Positions 12,701-24,169 of a stretch of 64,000 nucleotides of DNA are shown piece by piece. Position 1 is the first letter of the stretch. Every line of letters begins with the position of its first letter. The DNA lies in NCBI GenBank assembly GCA_016748015.1, contig JAAOMT010000222.1, forward strand, positions 451,008-515,007, read 5' to 3'. The stretch is from Geosiphon pyriformis. Taxonomy: Eukaryota > Glomeromycota > Glomeromycetes > Archaeosporales > Geosiphonaceae. A program made the position numbers and the translations under genes. Under the pieces are notes generated by a model. The model was not told the origin of the DNA. It did no database searches and saw only the letters and a program-made list of their open reading frames with translations.

Positions 12701-14390
12701 AGGTGTGGTTCATATTTTTTCTGGGTGTGATTTGTCTTTGAGTGGCTCTCTGGTTGGTGCTTTTTGTCTTCAGAGTGGTATTCCTATGTCTCTAGTTCTC
12801 GGCAAGACAATTTTTTTTAAATGTGTCTCTTCCTTCAGGCATTATGGTATTGCTTTCGTAGAACAGCTTTGTAACTGGAATGGTGTTGTTTTTGATTGGA
12901 CAACTTTCAAGCATTGGAAAAGACTGGACCCCCATTGCCCAATTCCCTCCTGGTTTGAACTCTTTGTTTGTTTTCTTGGTAGTATTGCTTCTCCTTTTGG
13001 TCATTCTCCTTATAAGAGTGTTTATGGCTCTTCTGACATCTGTCAGTCTCTTGGTTTTAATGTTATTTGTAATGATCTATTGAATATTGGTGCCATCTGC
13101 CTCTCTGTTTACACAAATGGATCACTGAGTAACTTGGGTATTGTTGACATGTTGGCTGGTGCTGTGGTTTTCTTTGAGGACATTAATTCAGGTCTAAGTA
13201 TAGGGGTTTCTGGTTTGGTTTCTTCTACTTTGGTAGAGTTGCAGACTATTGCTTTAGCTCTTGAGTGTGTTCCTTCTTTTTGCTTGGTTGACTTGTTCTT
13301 GGACAGCCAGGCGGCTATAGATGCTTGTGGATCAGAGTTTTTATCAGTTGGTCCTGATTTCAGGAATCATTGTTGAATTGAGCGTTATCACATCGCCAAT
13401 ATCATTCATCACAAAAATTTGGATGTTAATTGGGTTAAGATTAAGGGCCATTCGGATGTTTCAGGCAACGAGCGTGCTGATGCACTGGCTAAAGATGCTG
13501 CTCTTTCTGCCTGGTACCTGCCCCACTTGATCAGTGAGAGGTTTTTGAAGACTGGTGTTGATATGGTTTCTGGTAATTCGAGGCATTTTGTTCATAACAT
13601 ATTCAGGTCAATCCATTGCACGCATTGGGAGGTTGGTTCTGGTTCCCAGATTGTTCTAGGTTGTTTACATGTTGATATTGACTGGTTGAGGTCTTCTCTG
13701 GTATGACACCCGGATTCCCACATGGTGACTGGTTTTACTAGCATTTGGATGGCTGGCTTTTATACATATTTCATGAAAGCCCTTCATTATCGCTTTCCTG
13801 TAGCTATGCAAAAGCGTCTGTATAATAGGAGTTATCCCAGTGTAGTTTGTTTGTTCTGTGGTGAGATTGAAGTCTCAGACCATGTCTTTTTTTGCTCTTC
13901 TGACACTAATATTTGCACCGATTTGTTGGACACTTATGCAGCTGCCTGGGAGATGCATTCTGGTCTGTTTCGCTCTTTTTTGTGCATATTGCAGTTGTTG
14001 TCGACTTGCATTTTAGATGTAACTGTCAGTACGGCCCTGTGTAAAGGCTTTGTTTTCAGCAATTGGTATCATGAGTCTGTTTCTGTTTACAAGGATTCTA
14101 ATGTGGCAGTGGTTAATGTTGTGAATTTTGTATGTGAGTTTTGTCTTGTATTTTGTGATAATATCTGGCTGGTCCATGTGAAACACTGGGCCATTATGGA
14201 GAAGAATAAGCTGATTCCACATGATGGTTCCATTTCTGTCACTGTTTCTGGTTTTTCTATGTGGCTTTTGGCTGGGGTGATTAGGTTGTTGGGTGTTGCT
14301 AATGCACTTGGCATCAGTTTTGGGTATTGTAAGCATTGTTTGTTTTATGCAGGTGTTGGTGACATGGCTTCTGTTTATATAAGTGCATAG
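9701..14390 (+). pseudogene. LINE-3 ORF2: endonuclease, reverse transcriptase, RNase H
   Basis: ORF2 of about 1,560 codons, normally responsible for target nicking and reverse transcription. The start ATG at 9701-9703 overlaps the ORF1 stop. The AP-endonuclease begins NVRGINN; its ETKL block reads KTKLK (catalytic Glu to Lys), and GGDFNEDG is intact. A +1 frameshift near 10225-10245 moves the frame. RT then shows motif A QDMRKAYDFVDW, motif B LDQGEVFSPLLW and FVDD at 12006-12017. RNase H reads YTNGS (Asp to Asn), then VELQ, LDSQAA, KGHSDVSGNERADALAK. A terminal CLFCGEIEVSDHVFFC lies near 13850. Stops at Trp positions: TGA at 10458, 10587, 10776, 11298, 11424, 13374, 13704; TAG at 11148 and 11382. 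TGA at 11634 replaces Arg. The element is inactive, though the RT core is well kept. Confidence 0.88.
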
Positions 14391-14526
14391 TGTTGTTCTG
14401 ACTAATCTAAGTGTCTGGTCATGTGTAACAAAAGCATGATTCGTGCCTAGTTTAGATCATTTATATAATGTATAGCACTAGGTGGCATTTGAACTTCACT
14501 CGTTAAACTTTAAAAAAAAAAAAAAA

Positions 14527-15364
14527 ATTTAATATTTAAATTGATAATATTAGACTCAAATAGTTTAATAACAAAAACTTACAATTTAATACCAAATAAA
14601 TTTGTTTAACACAGTTTCTAACTAATTATAAATATATTGTATATTATAAATCAAAAAAAACTACATACTAATATTAATAATTTCTCAAAAATAAAACAAA
14701 ATTAGAATATTTAAAAATATTAATCAACTTAATAAATCAACAAACAATAAATTATAATAATTATAATAAAATTAAAAATTATTTAGAAATATTTAAAATG
14801 CTAAAAAACTGATTTTTAAGTAAAACATTGATTATAACACTAACCAAAACAATATTTTTTACACAATAATATTATTAACTATCAAAATTACAAAAACTTA
14901 AACAATTTACTCAAATTAGTTTAAGAACACAAAAAAAAATAAATTTATATAATATATATTTTAATCTTTTATTAATATATTTTAAAAAAAATAACATTAT
15001 TAAAATATATTAAACATTATTTTTGGTCTAAAATATAAAAAAATATTTATTAAAATGTTAAATTTTGTGATATTTATCAAAAAAAAAAGAAATACATCTT
15101 ATTAAATCTTTAAATTTAATTAAAATTGGACAATTTTTTAATTAAATTAATATTAATTTAATTAAACTACTACTTATTATAATTTAAAAAACTAATATAT
15201 TGCAGTTATTATAAATTATTTGACAAAATGTCTAAAAACAAAAGTTATTTAATAAACAAATACAAAATTAATAACAAATTTCATTTATAAAGATATTATT
15301 TATAGATATAAATACTCAATTAAATTTTTATTTAATTAAAAACACATTTTATAAATAATCTAAT
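14527..15364 (+). pseudogene. Gy-2A piece 3: RNase H end to integrase
   Basis: Collinear with Gy-2B from about 33500 to 34360, covering the end of RNase H, the linker and the integrase core up to the block equivalent to FLSNQKTHFVNN. The sequence is almost pure A/T and has no open frame of note. It ends in the LINE-4 target-site duplication. Confidence 0.65.
15354..15364. repeat. Target-site duplication of LINE-4 (left copy)
   Basis: AATAATCTAAT here is repeated at 22158-22168. The unbroken Gy-2B sequence at about 34345-34355 (AACAACTTAAT) shows the empty site, so the duplication is real and 11 bp long. Confidence 0.88.
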
Positions 15365-15496
15365 TTTTTTTTCCCACTTTTATTGAGTGAAGCCCAACTG
15401 CTATCTAGTACATAGAGCCAAACTAAGTGACCCAAACTAAACACAATTTACACATTTACGACATATGACTAGCCACTCAGGCCAGCCAAAGCAACA

Positions 15497-18400
15497 CTAC
15501 ACACCTATATTAACACTAACAACACTACCTAAACTAGAAAAAAAACAGCATGGCAAACAATAACCAAAACTGACAGCAAATAAATCAATCACATCAAGCA
15601 TTCTTACCACTTTACCCAACAATATAGAAAAAACATTATGAGACAGACCAAAAACAACACTACTATCAGCAACCAAACCAGCCTTTTCCATCTGCACTCT
15701 GTGTTCAGACTTCACCAACCATGTCTTCACACAATGTAAATTAGCTATAAACCTAACAAAATTGACAACCTTACCAATGGCCTGCTTTTTATCATCAAAT
15801 ACCCCCTGAGCTTCCTCGCACCATTTATTCAGCATAAAGCCTTTACACACAATAGAATACAAACCAACATCCAAAGAACAGGCAGACAATGTTCGCAAAA
15901 CAGCTGAAGATGATGAGTCACAAAGATCCACCACCAAAACCCAATAAACAAAAGCCTCAACCAGAATCTCATTATGAACAACAACATCCTAAAGACATGT
16001 AAAGACATGGTCAGAAAATTCTACTTTACCACACAACAGGCACAATATGCCAGGATAACCCTTATCATACAGCCTTTTCTGAACAGCTACTGGAAGATGT
16101 CTGTATACAGCCTTCATCAAATATGATCACAAGTTTGAAGTTTTTTGACCAGTAAAACCAGTGAGCATATGAGAGTCCGGATGTCAAATCTTTGCAGTAG
16201 AAATCCAGTTTACACACCCAACTAAGTTATTAGGTACCACATCCATACCAGGCCCAGCCTCCTAGTGAGCACGATTAATAGATTGAAAAATGTCCCTTAC
16301 AAAGTGGCAGGCATTGCCAGAGATTGCCATCTTTTCAGCCACCAAATAATGTTTATAAATCCCTGCCAACAAAGAGAAGGGAGATTAAGCAGCTTCCCCA
16401 GCTGCCAAATCAGTCTTGACATTGCCTAAAATACCAGAATGGCCCTTAACCTTAATTCAAACCACCTCAAGATGGCATCTCTCCAACCAGCACCAATTAT
16501 GAAAGTCAAATATGGCACAAGACAACTCTGACAAACAGACATCAATAGCAGCTTGGCTATCAGTATGCAAAATCACTCAACAAGAGGAAGGTATACACTC
16601 AAGAGCCAATACAACAGCCTGCAACTCAACCAGAGTAGAGGATAACAGACCACCAACCACAACTCTAACACTCTTATCTAAAACCAGAAAATATGCAGCA
16701 GTGCCACAAGCAGCATCAACTGAGCCAGCATTTCTTAAGGATCCATCAGTATACATCTCAAAGCAGCTAGACCAGATATCATGCAACCCATCTTACACCA
16801 GAGAAAACACATCAGAATCTAAAACATTCATATCAACAGACTAAGCAAAACCAGCAGAACTGGAAGCAGAAAAGCCCTGAACCAACAGAAACTTGGACGC
16901 AACTGAGAACCAGTATGGTACAGGGCCCCATGGGTCCAACCTCTTCCAACAACAAAAAATTTTTCAATCTAGCACATGGCCCTTCTTATCCAAAAGCCAA
17001 TCACCAAAAGCAACCCCAAAATGCTTCAGGAAGCAAACAGGATCAAAATACTTAGAACTACCTAGAATTGATGAAAGCGGAAAATGATCTGAACTGTGAA
17101 AGGCATTGAAAAGGTTGTTAGCCAAAGAAAGCTCATTACTCAAAAAAATCTTCGCAATCCCAGCCAAAAAGTTGTTGACCGGACTAACATGCAACTTGAC
17201 AGGAAACTGCAAGGGATTCAGAGGAGCCCAGCCAAGGACTTGCAAGTCTAAAAACCTATAATCAAACAAATGTCCAAGGACCCCAGAGGCATTAGAAAAA
17301 GACACCAAAGCAGCAATCTTCCCTTCAGATTGCATTTGTTCAAAAGTTTTCAAGCCATACAAAAAAGGGTAATATAAGGCAGCATCCAAAAAATCATGAG
17401 GCAAACCAGCTTTGAACTTAAGACTCTTTCTAACCATAACGTCCTATTTGCAACAAACACCAAACAAAACATAACTAAATTGAGTCTGATAACTAACAAT
17501 AGGCTGCAAGACAGCCGAGACCAATTATGAGAACTGCTTATTCATAATAGCCTTCCTGAGCATGACATTAACAAAAAAACAAACATCAGAATGAGCTTTG
17601 GACACACTAGGTTTAGACAAACCCTCTGTAGACAAAAAGATACTCAGATAATAATGAGCTTCACCCTTTTTAGCAATCAAGATTGGCCAACCACAAATAC
17701 TCAGAAAGGCAATCTTAACACCCTGATTAATGGGAATAGTCATTGTCTTATCATTATTAATAGAAATATCATTAATTTTGAAGAACTCACTGGTAATGTA
17801 CAGAGTGTATTGAATGGAGGTCTGACAATTTCCAATCCAAATCGTATCATCAACAAATACACCAGCTGCCAAGTAAGACATCATCTCACCCACACTCTCA
17901 ACCCTGTCTGTCTTCACAACAAACTTAGAATCAACATGGTATCCACATAAATGCTTGTGTCTTTTCACTTCGCATAAGAGTAGATTATAGAAAATTCTCT
18001 ATAAGAGAGGCAAAAAAACTTCACTCTGATCCAATCCATCATGTACACTATAGTCATTTGACAAGCCAAAATCAGTCATCACTCTGTTAATTCTATCCTC
18101 ATAAATGTTTCCAAAAAACCCAATAAACCTCTTACACATTTTGATGTGCTGCAAACTAGCTCTCAAGTGAGGCCAACCAACAGAATCATATGCCTTCTAC
18201 ATATCCTGCAAAACCAACCAAATTTCTCTATTTTTTTCAAGAGCATCCTCCACAACTAAACCAACTACAAACACCGGAAATTGTGTAGAAGTACCTCAGA
18301 GCACCAAAAAATTATCACCCTGGAAAACACCAAACTTACTACAAGCCAAAGAAATGCGATCAGACAAAATCTTAAACAAAATCTTCCTGGCAGTCTTAAT

Positions 18401-20161
18401 CAGAGCAATAAGTCAAGTGTTTATAAGAACTCCATCCCAATCATAAGGCTTAGGGATCATTAAGACCCACGTCTTTTTCCACAAAGCAGGCACCATGCCA
18501 ACAGATAAGCACATATTCAGCAACACCAAAAGGCATTTCAACACCTCACCACAACCATGTTTCCAAAATTCATTGAGAATGTCAGACAAGCCAGCAGCTT
18601 TGCCATCAGGCAGTTCATTAGTAACTGAAAGTAATTTATCCATGTTAATCACACTTATTACATCAGAAAAGGCATCATTCCTAACATAGTTCAAAGGTGC
18701 ATACTGATGAGCCCAGAGATCAGACAGCACCATAGGCATCACATGCTTCTGTGTTCAACTCTCCATAATCTTGTCAACATTTGACCTGACCTCCTCCAGC
18801 TCCAATATCAACTTATTATCAACCACCAAGTGATCTAACACTACCTTTCAAAATGGCCAATCCAGAACACTTCTAATCATACTCCTCTTGTCTAAGCAAA
18901 ACTGTTTCATACGCTTCTTAATAGCTTTTCTAATAGTAGCCTCTTGCAGCAACTTTGATTCAAACATCTTGGATTTTCTGTACTCTTTTCTGACAAGCAA
19001 CAAATAACTTAGAAGGTTCTCCACTTTTTGGCCACCATAAACTATGTCTTCCAGAACGAGAGCTTTACCAGCATCTAAAGCCAACCATTTTCTCACGAAA
19101 TGATTGAAACCAAAAGCATCAGCAGAGGTCAAACATTTGACTATCTTGGCAGCCAGCAATTCCAAACCCAGAAACTTAGAAGAATGTTTATTTTTTGAGC
19201 ACTGAAAATCACAAAACCAATGTCTGGAAAATATCTTATCTGCAGAATTTACCATCACCTTTTCCAGCAAAGACCACATAGCATCCAAATCAAGACCAGC
19301 AGCAGTGTCAAGGAACCTTTCCTTTACCTCCAACATCTTAGCAGAAGAACATTCCTTAAAACGGGACCACCCAGCACTATCAACATCCTTGATCCTAAAC
19401 TTCCAACAATCCCTGTTGGTCTGCTTATGCAGACCATTCAGCTGAACATCTAAAAACCCATCCAGGCCAACTGAAACCATGACAGATTTGTGATCCATAT
19501 CAAAGAAATCAGAAACAGAATTGACACAATGCTTCACAACAGCAGAAGATAGAATCCCACTAACAAAAATAAAATCAATTGTTTTCTCCACTCCCCTAGA
19601 ATTGCTTCATGTAGCTGCTTTGACCAAAGAGTGTTTAGCAAACAAATTAACTAAATCCAAACCCAAACAGAACTTAAAATTTGCACTCCTCCCAGAATCA
19701 TTCTTGTTGAAATCACCACTCAAAACAACAAAAGTGCTGGAGTTAACAGCCTTAACAATAAGAGAATTCACTGCAGAAGCCTGAGCAAACCTAGTCCCAG
19801 GAGAAGTGTCAGCATACAAATTCAGAATTGTAACCGAAAGCTTGTCTTTAAACAAAAGCCAAATCGAAATCAAATGACCAGAAACCTCCTCAACCCTAGA
19901 AACATAACAAGCCAGAGAGGTGTTCATGATTACAGCAATGCCAGCACCAAGATAACCAATATCTAACCCAGAAGTAAAAATCCGAATCCCATCAAATTTG
20001 TCCTTAATCTATAATCTGGAAGAGAACCTCAATTTTGTCTCAGCAATAAAAAAAACCATATTCCCAGAATTCATATGCCAATAGACAATGTCTGCTTGTT
20101 TTGCAGGAACATTGACACCCTGATCATTGCACATAGCAAATTTCCAGATCAGATCACTCAT
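15497..20161 (-). pseudogene. LINE-4 ORF2: endonuclease, reverse transcriptase, RNase H
   Basis: ORF2 of 1,555 codons in one frame from ATG 20161-20159 to the stop at 15497; I found stops but no frameshift. Endonuclease: AETKLR keeps its catalytic Glu, followed by LSGDFNKND and the C-terminal DMDHKSVMVSVG. RT: motif A block QDM(stop)KAYDSVGW, motif B LDQSEVFLPLL, FVDD intact at 17846-17857, then NNDKT. RNase H: YTDGSL, VELQ, TDSQAAID, KVKGHSGILGN, with the last Asp block altered (KTD). The terminal zinc motif is CLLCGKVEFSDHVFTC. Stops at Trp positions include TGA near 19606, 18756, 16456 and 16180, and TAG near 17995, 17445 and 16264. Others are Gln (TAG in motif A) or Arg (TGA near 18848). 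Most catalytic residues survive, so point stops are the main defect. Confidence 0.9.
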
Positions 20162-22020
20162 TGGAATGACGGATATAGAGACAAATCAGAACCAGAACAC
20201 AAGAGATTCAATCTTACCATAATTGAACTGAATAAAGCCTCTAGAGCAGACATTTTGAACTTCAAACTGCCCATCTTAGAAGTAAGAACCTTTGAACCAC
20301 TCGAACTAAGACCATCCACAAACTCACCACTACTTAAAAAAGGGGGAGCAGGTGAAGCTAACATACCATTCAGAGTCATATCTAAATCCACAACTGGAGC
20401 CAAAGGCACAAAAACAGCCAAAGGAGAAGCACAAGGCAGAGATGCCAATGGCACCAGTTCAATGAAACTCAATTTTTTAAGAATGACAGAAACTTGATCT
20501 GATAGAATTTCCAAAGAGCATTTCAAAACTGCCAAACAATTACCCAATCCATCGACTTGAGAACCAAAAGAACCCAAAGAGAGAGGCAGACCACCAGAGA
20601 GCAAATGGGAACCAAAAGAAAAGCCACCAGAAGAGGAGTCAAGAGACACTACTTAAGCCCATGATTTGCCACCAAAGGCAGCAGAGTAAGAAATAAGAAC
20701 TTTTTTTTTTGCATACAACTTGGCCAAGCAAAAATGATCAAAACCAGAGGCAGGCTTTTTAAATGGACTTGAGAGTTCAAAAAATGACACTACTGACACA
20801 TCACACTCCAGTGTCGAATGGCCAAAATGCCCATACTTTTCACATTTAACCAAATCCAATCTGGCTCATGAGTCGTGCACCACCAAAAATAGGCTCAATA
20901 TGAAAAGCAGTATCCAAATCCTCAGACTCAAAGCTAACCACAGTGCAACAAACCCTATTTCCAGTGTTCAAAGATCAATTAATGATGCAGGTTTTCCTAC
21001 CAGCCCCATCCAGAAGAGTATTAAGATTGTGTACAGTTGTTTCTACTGGCAAAGTAAACAAAAGTGCCCTGAACTGATTCTTCAATGCCCATGTATCACG
21101 ATCTCTCACAGTCTTGGCCACATGCACTGAATCTTTCCTGATCAGGAAAGACCATTTTGAGGCCAACAGATCGGCCTGTCTCAATTTAGCAAACTCCACC
21201 ACAGCCTTTTGCCACATCCCAATTAACTGAATTTTGATCGACTTAATTTGTCCAAACTCGGAGACTGTAGCGATGATCATATTCTTAGGCATGTCCATGG
21301 GAATTTCTTTAATTACCACAGCCCAATCTGAACGAATTCCTTGTTTCTTAAGATTGCTGTTTACATTGATTCCATTTTCACCAGCCAATAAAATGGCCTT
21401 TTTTATGCTATCCTCTGATGTAAACATTGATCTGATGATCCTTTCAAATTTTGAGGGGGTAGTGGCCCCCCCAAAACCATTGATTTTTGAAAAAAATTTT
21501 CTGATGAATTGAGTTTTTGCATAGCTGATTTCTTTTCCACAGCCAAAAGATTGATGTTTAAAGCAAATGATTTCTTAACTAACATCTCTACAGGAGTTTT
21601 GATGATCTTGGGATCAATCCAAATCTTATCTAAAGGAACTTTTTTCTTAAGGGGGAGCAGAAAGAACTTTACCTCTTCATCCATTTTAAAGTCAAGAGAA
21701 CCAATAGGAGAACCAAAATTTGCACCAGTATTCACTCGTTTAGTCTTGGGAGTATTAACAGCCGAGTCCAAAAGAGAACCATTAAAACCATCAGACATAC
21801 TAACATCTTCATCATCACCAGATAGGCTCTCTACATTAGAATATACACAAGCACCAGAACCAGACTTCAAAGAAATATCCTTTTTATTATCAGAGTGTTT
21901 GATATTTCCAAGAGAAGCCTTCTTTCTTTGTGAAAAGAAACCACTAGCAGGACCATGAAACATGCCCTTAGGAGTCTTTTTACTAAACATGCTGTCACTA
22001 GAGACAGCCTCCAAATCTAT
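20158..22020 (-). pseudogene. LINE-4 ORF1: RRM plus zinc-knuckle protein
   Basis: The likely ancestral start codon reads ATA at 22020-22018; the first ATG in frame is 21990-21988. The N-terminus is Lys/Ser-rich (KKTPKG, KKDISLKSGSG, TPKTKRVNTG). A frameshift in the A/T homopolymers near 21480-21500 shifts the frame for the RRM part (21427-20975: VVIKEIPMDMP, IGMWQKAVVEFAK). That segment ends in TGA at a Trp position (20975-20977). The zinc knuckle near 20810-20850 reads CEKYGHFGHSTLEC: the second Cys of C-x2-C-x4-H-x4-C is Tyr, a TGT to TAT change. A TAA replaces Gln in WAQ near 20655. The last piece (20649-20158) is a Ser/Leu/Pro-rich tail. The stop TGA overlaps the ORF2 ATG. Confidence 0.82.
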
Positions 22021-22157
22021 AATGAAAGAGTTGTTAGTTAAAGAAATGTTGATATATTATTAACAAGAAAAAACAAAAAACTTCTTTTTTCAAAAAAGTG
22101 CTCGTTGGGGTTTTTTGAAGTAGAAAAAAAAAGAGGTATATTTAGTTTTAATATTGT

Positions 22158-22524
22158 AATAATCTAATACAAAAAATTTATATATTAAAAAATTTTTATT
22201 TTAATTATATTATTTATAAACAAATAAATTTGTAAAATATTTTAATAGAACATTTTGTAAATTATTAAACAAAGTTTTAATTAATTTTAAACAAATATAA
22301 GATATTTTTATTTTATTAATATTATTAACATATAAAATACTAAAACAATATACAATAAAACACATATTATTTAATTTAATTTATAAAAAAACAGCAATAT
22401 TACCAATTAATTTTATAATAAAAACTTATTCAGTTCAACTAACCACAAAAAAAAAATTGCAAAAAACATTTTTGCAAAAAGTTTATATACTTTTTAGTAA
22501 ATTAAAAAAATAATAATATATTAT
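22158..22524 (+). pseudogene. Gy-2A piece 4: integrase C-terminal region
   Basis: Collinear with Gy-2B from about 34345 to 34745. It represents the empty-site version of the 40-bp LINE tail at 34681-34720 in Gy-2B: here the GAAACA-type block passes straight to the GTTTATATAC block with no LINE tail between. No open frame remains. Confidence 0.65.
22514..22524. repeat. Target-site duplication of LINE-5 (left copy)
   Basis: TAATATATTAT is repeated at 23718-23728. The left copy is followed by the T-run (LINE-5 poly(A) on the minus strand), the right copy by Gy-2A sequence. Confidence 0.8.
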
Positions 22525-23717
22525 TTTATTTTTTTTTTTTTTATGTTTAATGAGTAAAGTCCAAACGCTACCTAGAACTATACAACATATAAATGTTCTA
22601 AACTAGGTGTGAATCATGCATTTTCTACACATGACCAGCCACTCAAGCCAATCAGAACAACACTATATATCTATATGTACAGAAACCATATTACCTATAC
22701 CAAAAAAAAACTGACAATATTTACAAAATCCAAAGCTAACACCAAAAGCATCAGTGACACCTAATAACTTAACCACACCATCTGAAAGTAACTTAGGGGG
22801 GCCTATTACTGAAAGGGGTAAAGAACTATCATGTGGAATTGAACTATTTCCCTCCATAAGAGATTTGTGTTTGGCACAAACCAACCAAATTTCTTCTCAA
22901 AAAGTGAGACAAAATTTTCACATAAAGTCCACGACAGTTAGAGCTGTCACCTTGGGATCTTTAAAAACAGAAATTGACTCATGGTACCAATTGTTAAAAA
23001 CAAAATCTTTACAAAGAGCCATGCTAATCACAACATCAGAAACACATATTGACAACAACTATGAGACACATGAGAAGGAATGAGATAAACCAGTGTGAGT
23101 TTTCCATGCAGACACATGAATATTGACCAACCAAGCATGGACAGAAACATCAGACAGGCATGAAAACATGTGGTCGGAGACCTCAACATCATCACAATAA
23201 AGACATATCACGCTGGAATAGCACCTATTATACAACTATTTCCATACAGCTACAGGAAGCCGATGATGCAGTGCCTTCATGAAATATGACTGACCATCAG
23301 CAGTATGCTTACTAGTGAAACCAGCAGCCAAATGAGAATCTGGATGCCACACTAAAGAAGATCTGAACCAATCAATGTCTAAACACAAGCTTTCTATCAC
23401 AACCCAAGAGTTCGAATCCATCTCCCATCATGCACAATGAACAGATCGGAACACGTTACAGACAAAATGTCTAGAATTACCAGATACTGCAGTATCACCA
23501 GCCATTAAAAACTGCTCACTAATAGAAAGAGGTAGGTGAAAGTCAGAAAAAGCAGCAGTTTTAGCTAAAGCATCAGCACGCTTGTTGCCTAAGACACCCG
23601 AATGGCCCTTAATTTTAATCCAACTAACATCCAAGTTCTTGCGACGAATGACATTGGTGATGTGACAATGCTCAATCCAACAACAATTCCTGAAATCAGG
23701 ACCAGCTGATAAAGACT
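22525..23717 (-). mobile_element. LINE-5, 5'-truncated LINE
   Basis: A 1.2-kb 3' fragment: poly(A) (T-run about 22526-22542), LINE 3' UTR, ORF2 tail, and a truncation just upstream of the last RNase H block. The protein is closest to LINE-3 (same subfamily or a near relative). An 11-bp TSD surrounds it. It lies between the integrase end and the 3' region of Gy-2A. Confidence 0.85.
22663..23717 (-). pseudogene. LINE-5 ORF2 C-terminus
   Basis: It begins within RNase H (AGPDFRNCC, DVSWIKIKGHSGVLGNKRAD, then LAKTAAF), so the final His and Asp of the domain are present but the first two acidic residues are truncated away. Then come SSLVWHPDSHLAAGF (Trp intact where LINE-3 and LINE-4 have TGA), the terminal zinc motif CLYCDDVEVSDHMFSC, and the conserved tail FGVSFGFCKYCQFFFGIGN. 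A few stops interrupt it (TGA near 23425, TAG near 23245, others about 22900). Confidence 0.8.
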
Positions 23718-24060
23718 TAATATATTATAACTACATATATAAAATATTTTTAAGCTTAACAAAAAAATAACATAACAACAAATTATTATTGATTGTTAAT
23801 AAATTAAAAATTAAAAATAAAGTTTTTTTATACAGAACTAAAACTAAAAAACAATAGTAAAAAATTTAATTATAAATAAAATATATATTTTATATATATA
23901 TAATTGTAGAAAATAGATTATACAAATTAAAACTTGATAATAAAGTTTTAAAAAAAATTTTATATATTAACAAACTAAAACATTATTATTCAAAAACCAA
24001 TCTTAAACTTTTAATTTTATAAATTAGTATATTATTTTATTTAATTAACTCAAAAATATT
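23718..24060 (+). pseudogene. Gy-2A piece 5: 3' region after integrase
   Basis: Collinear with Gy-2B 34770-35027 and 35883-35950, that is, across the site of the solo LTR in Gy-2B. Gy-2A therefore gives the empty site for that LTR (AAACATTATTATTC here, against GCAC duplicated there). No ORF. It ends near 24060 where the LINE-6 5' UTR begins. Confidence 0.65.
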
Positions 24061-24169
24061 AATAATATATATTAATAGCTAAACTTTTTTTTTATATTCA
24101 CAAATCTACTAAAAAGCACATTTGTTGAAAAAAAGTTTTAATTATTCAGTATAATAAATTTAAATTTTT

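Larger units (their letters stand above)
7625..14526 (+). mobile_element. LINE-3, full-length LINE with ORF1 and ORF2
   Basis: A complete LINE about 6.9 kb long: 5' UTR (shared with LINE-1), ORF1 (7752-9704), ORF2 (9701-14390), a 3' UTR of about 110 bp, and a poly(A) at about 14511-14526. It is inserted in Gy-2A between the RNase H and integrase parts. The flanks are AT-rich (AAATTTAA-like on both sides), so the TSD cannot be fixed exactly. Base composition is clearly richer in GC than the surrounding Gy-2A, so it is younger than its host. Confidence 0.88.
15365..22157 (-). mobile_element. LINE-4, full-length LINE on the minus strand
   Basis: A 6.8-kb LINE of a different lineage from LINE-3 but with the same plan: 5' UTR (22157-22021), ORF1 (22020-20158), ORF2 (20161-15497), 3' UTR and poly(A) (T-run 15364-15372). 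Perfect 11-bp TSDs flank it. Its 5' UTR shares a diagnostic stretch with LINE-6 (GAGCAC followed by TTTTTTGAAAAAAG-type sequence). It sits in the Gy-2A integrase. It is one of the better preserved elements in the window. Confidence 0.9.

Noticed and set aside
12520-13083. Short hydrophobic frames inside LINE-3 ORF2 (12520-12741, 12880-13083)
   Set aside because: Shadows of the ORF2 linker between RT and RNase H.
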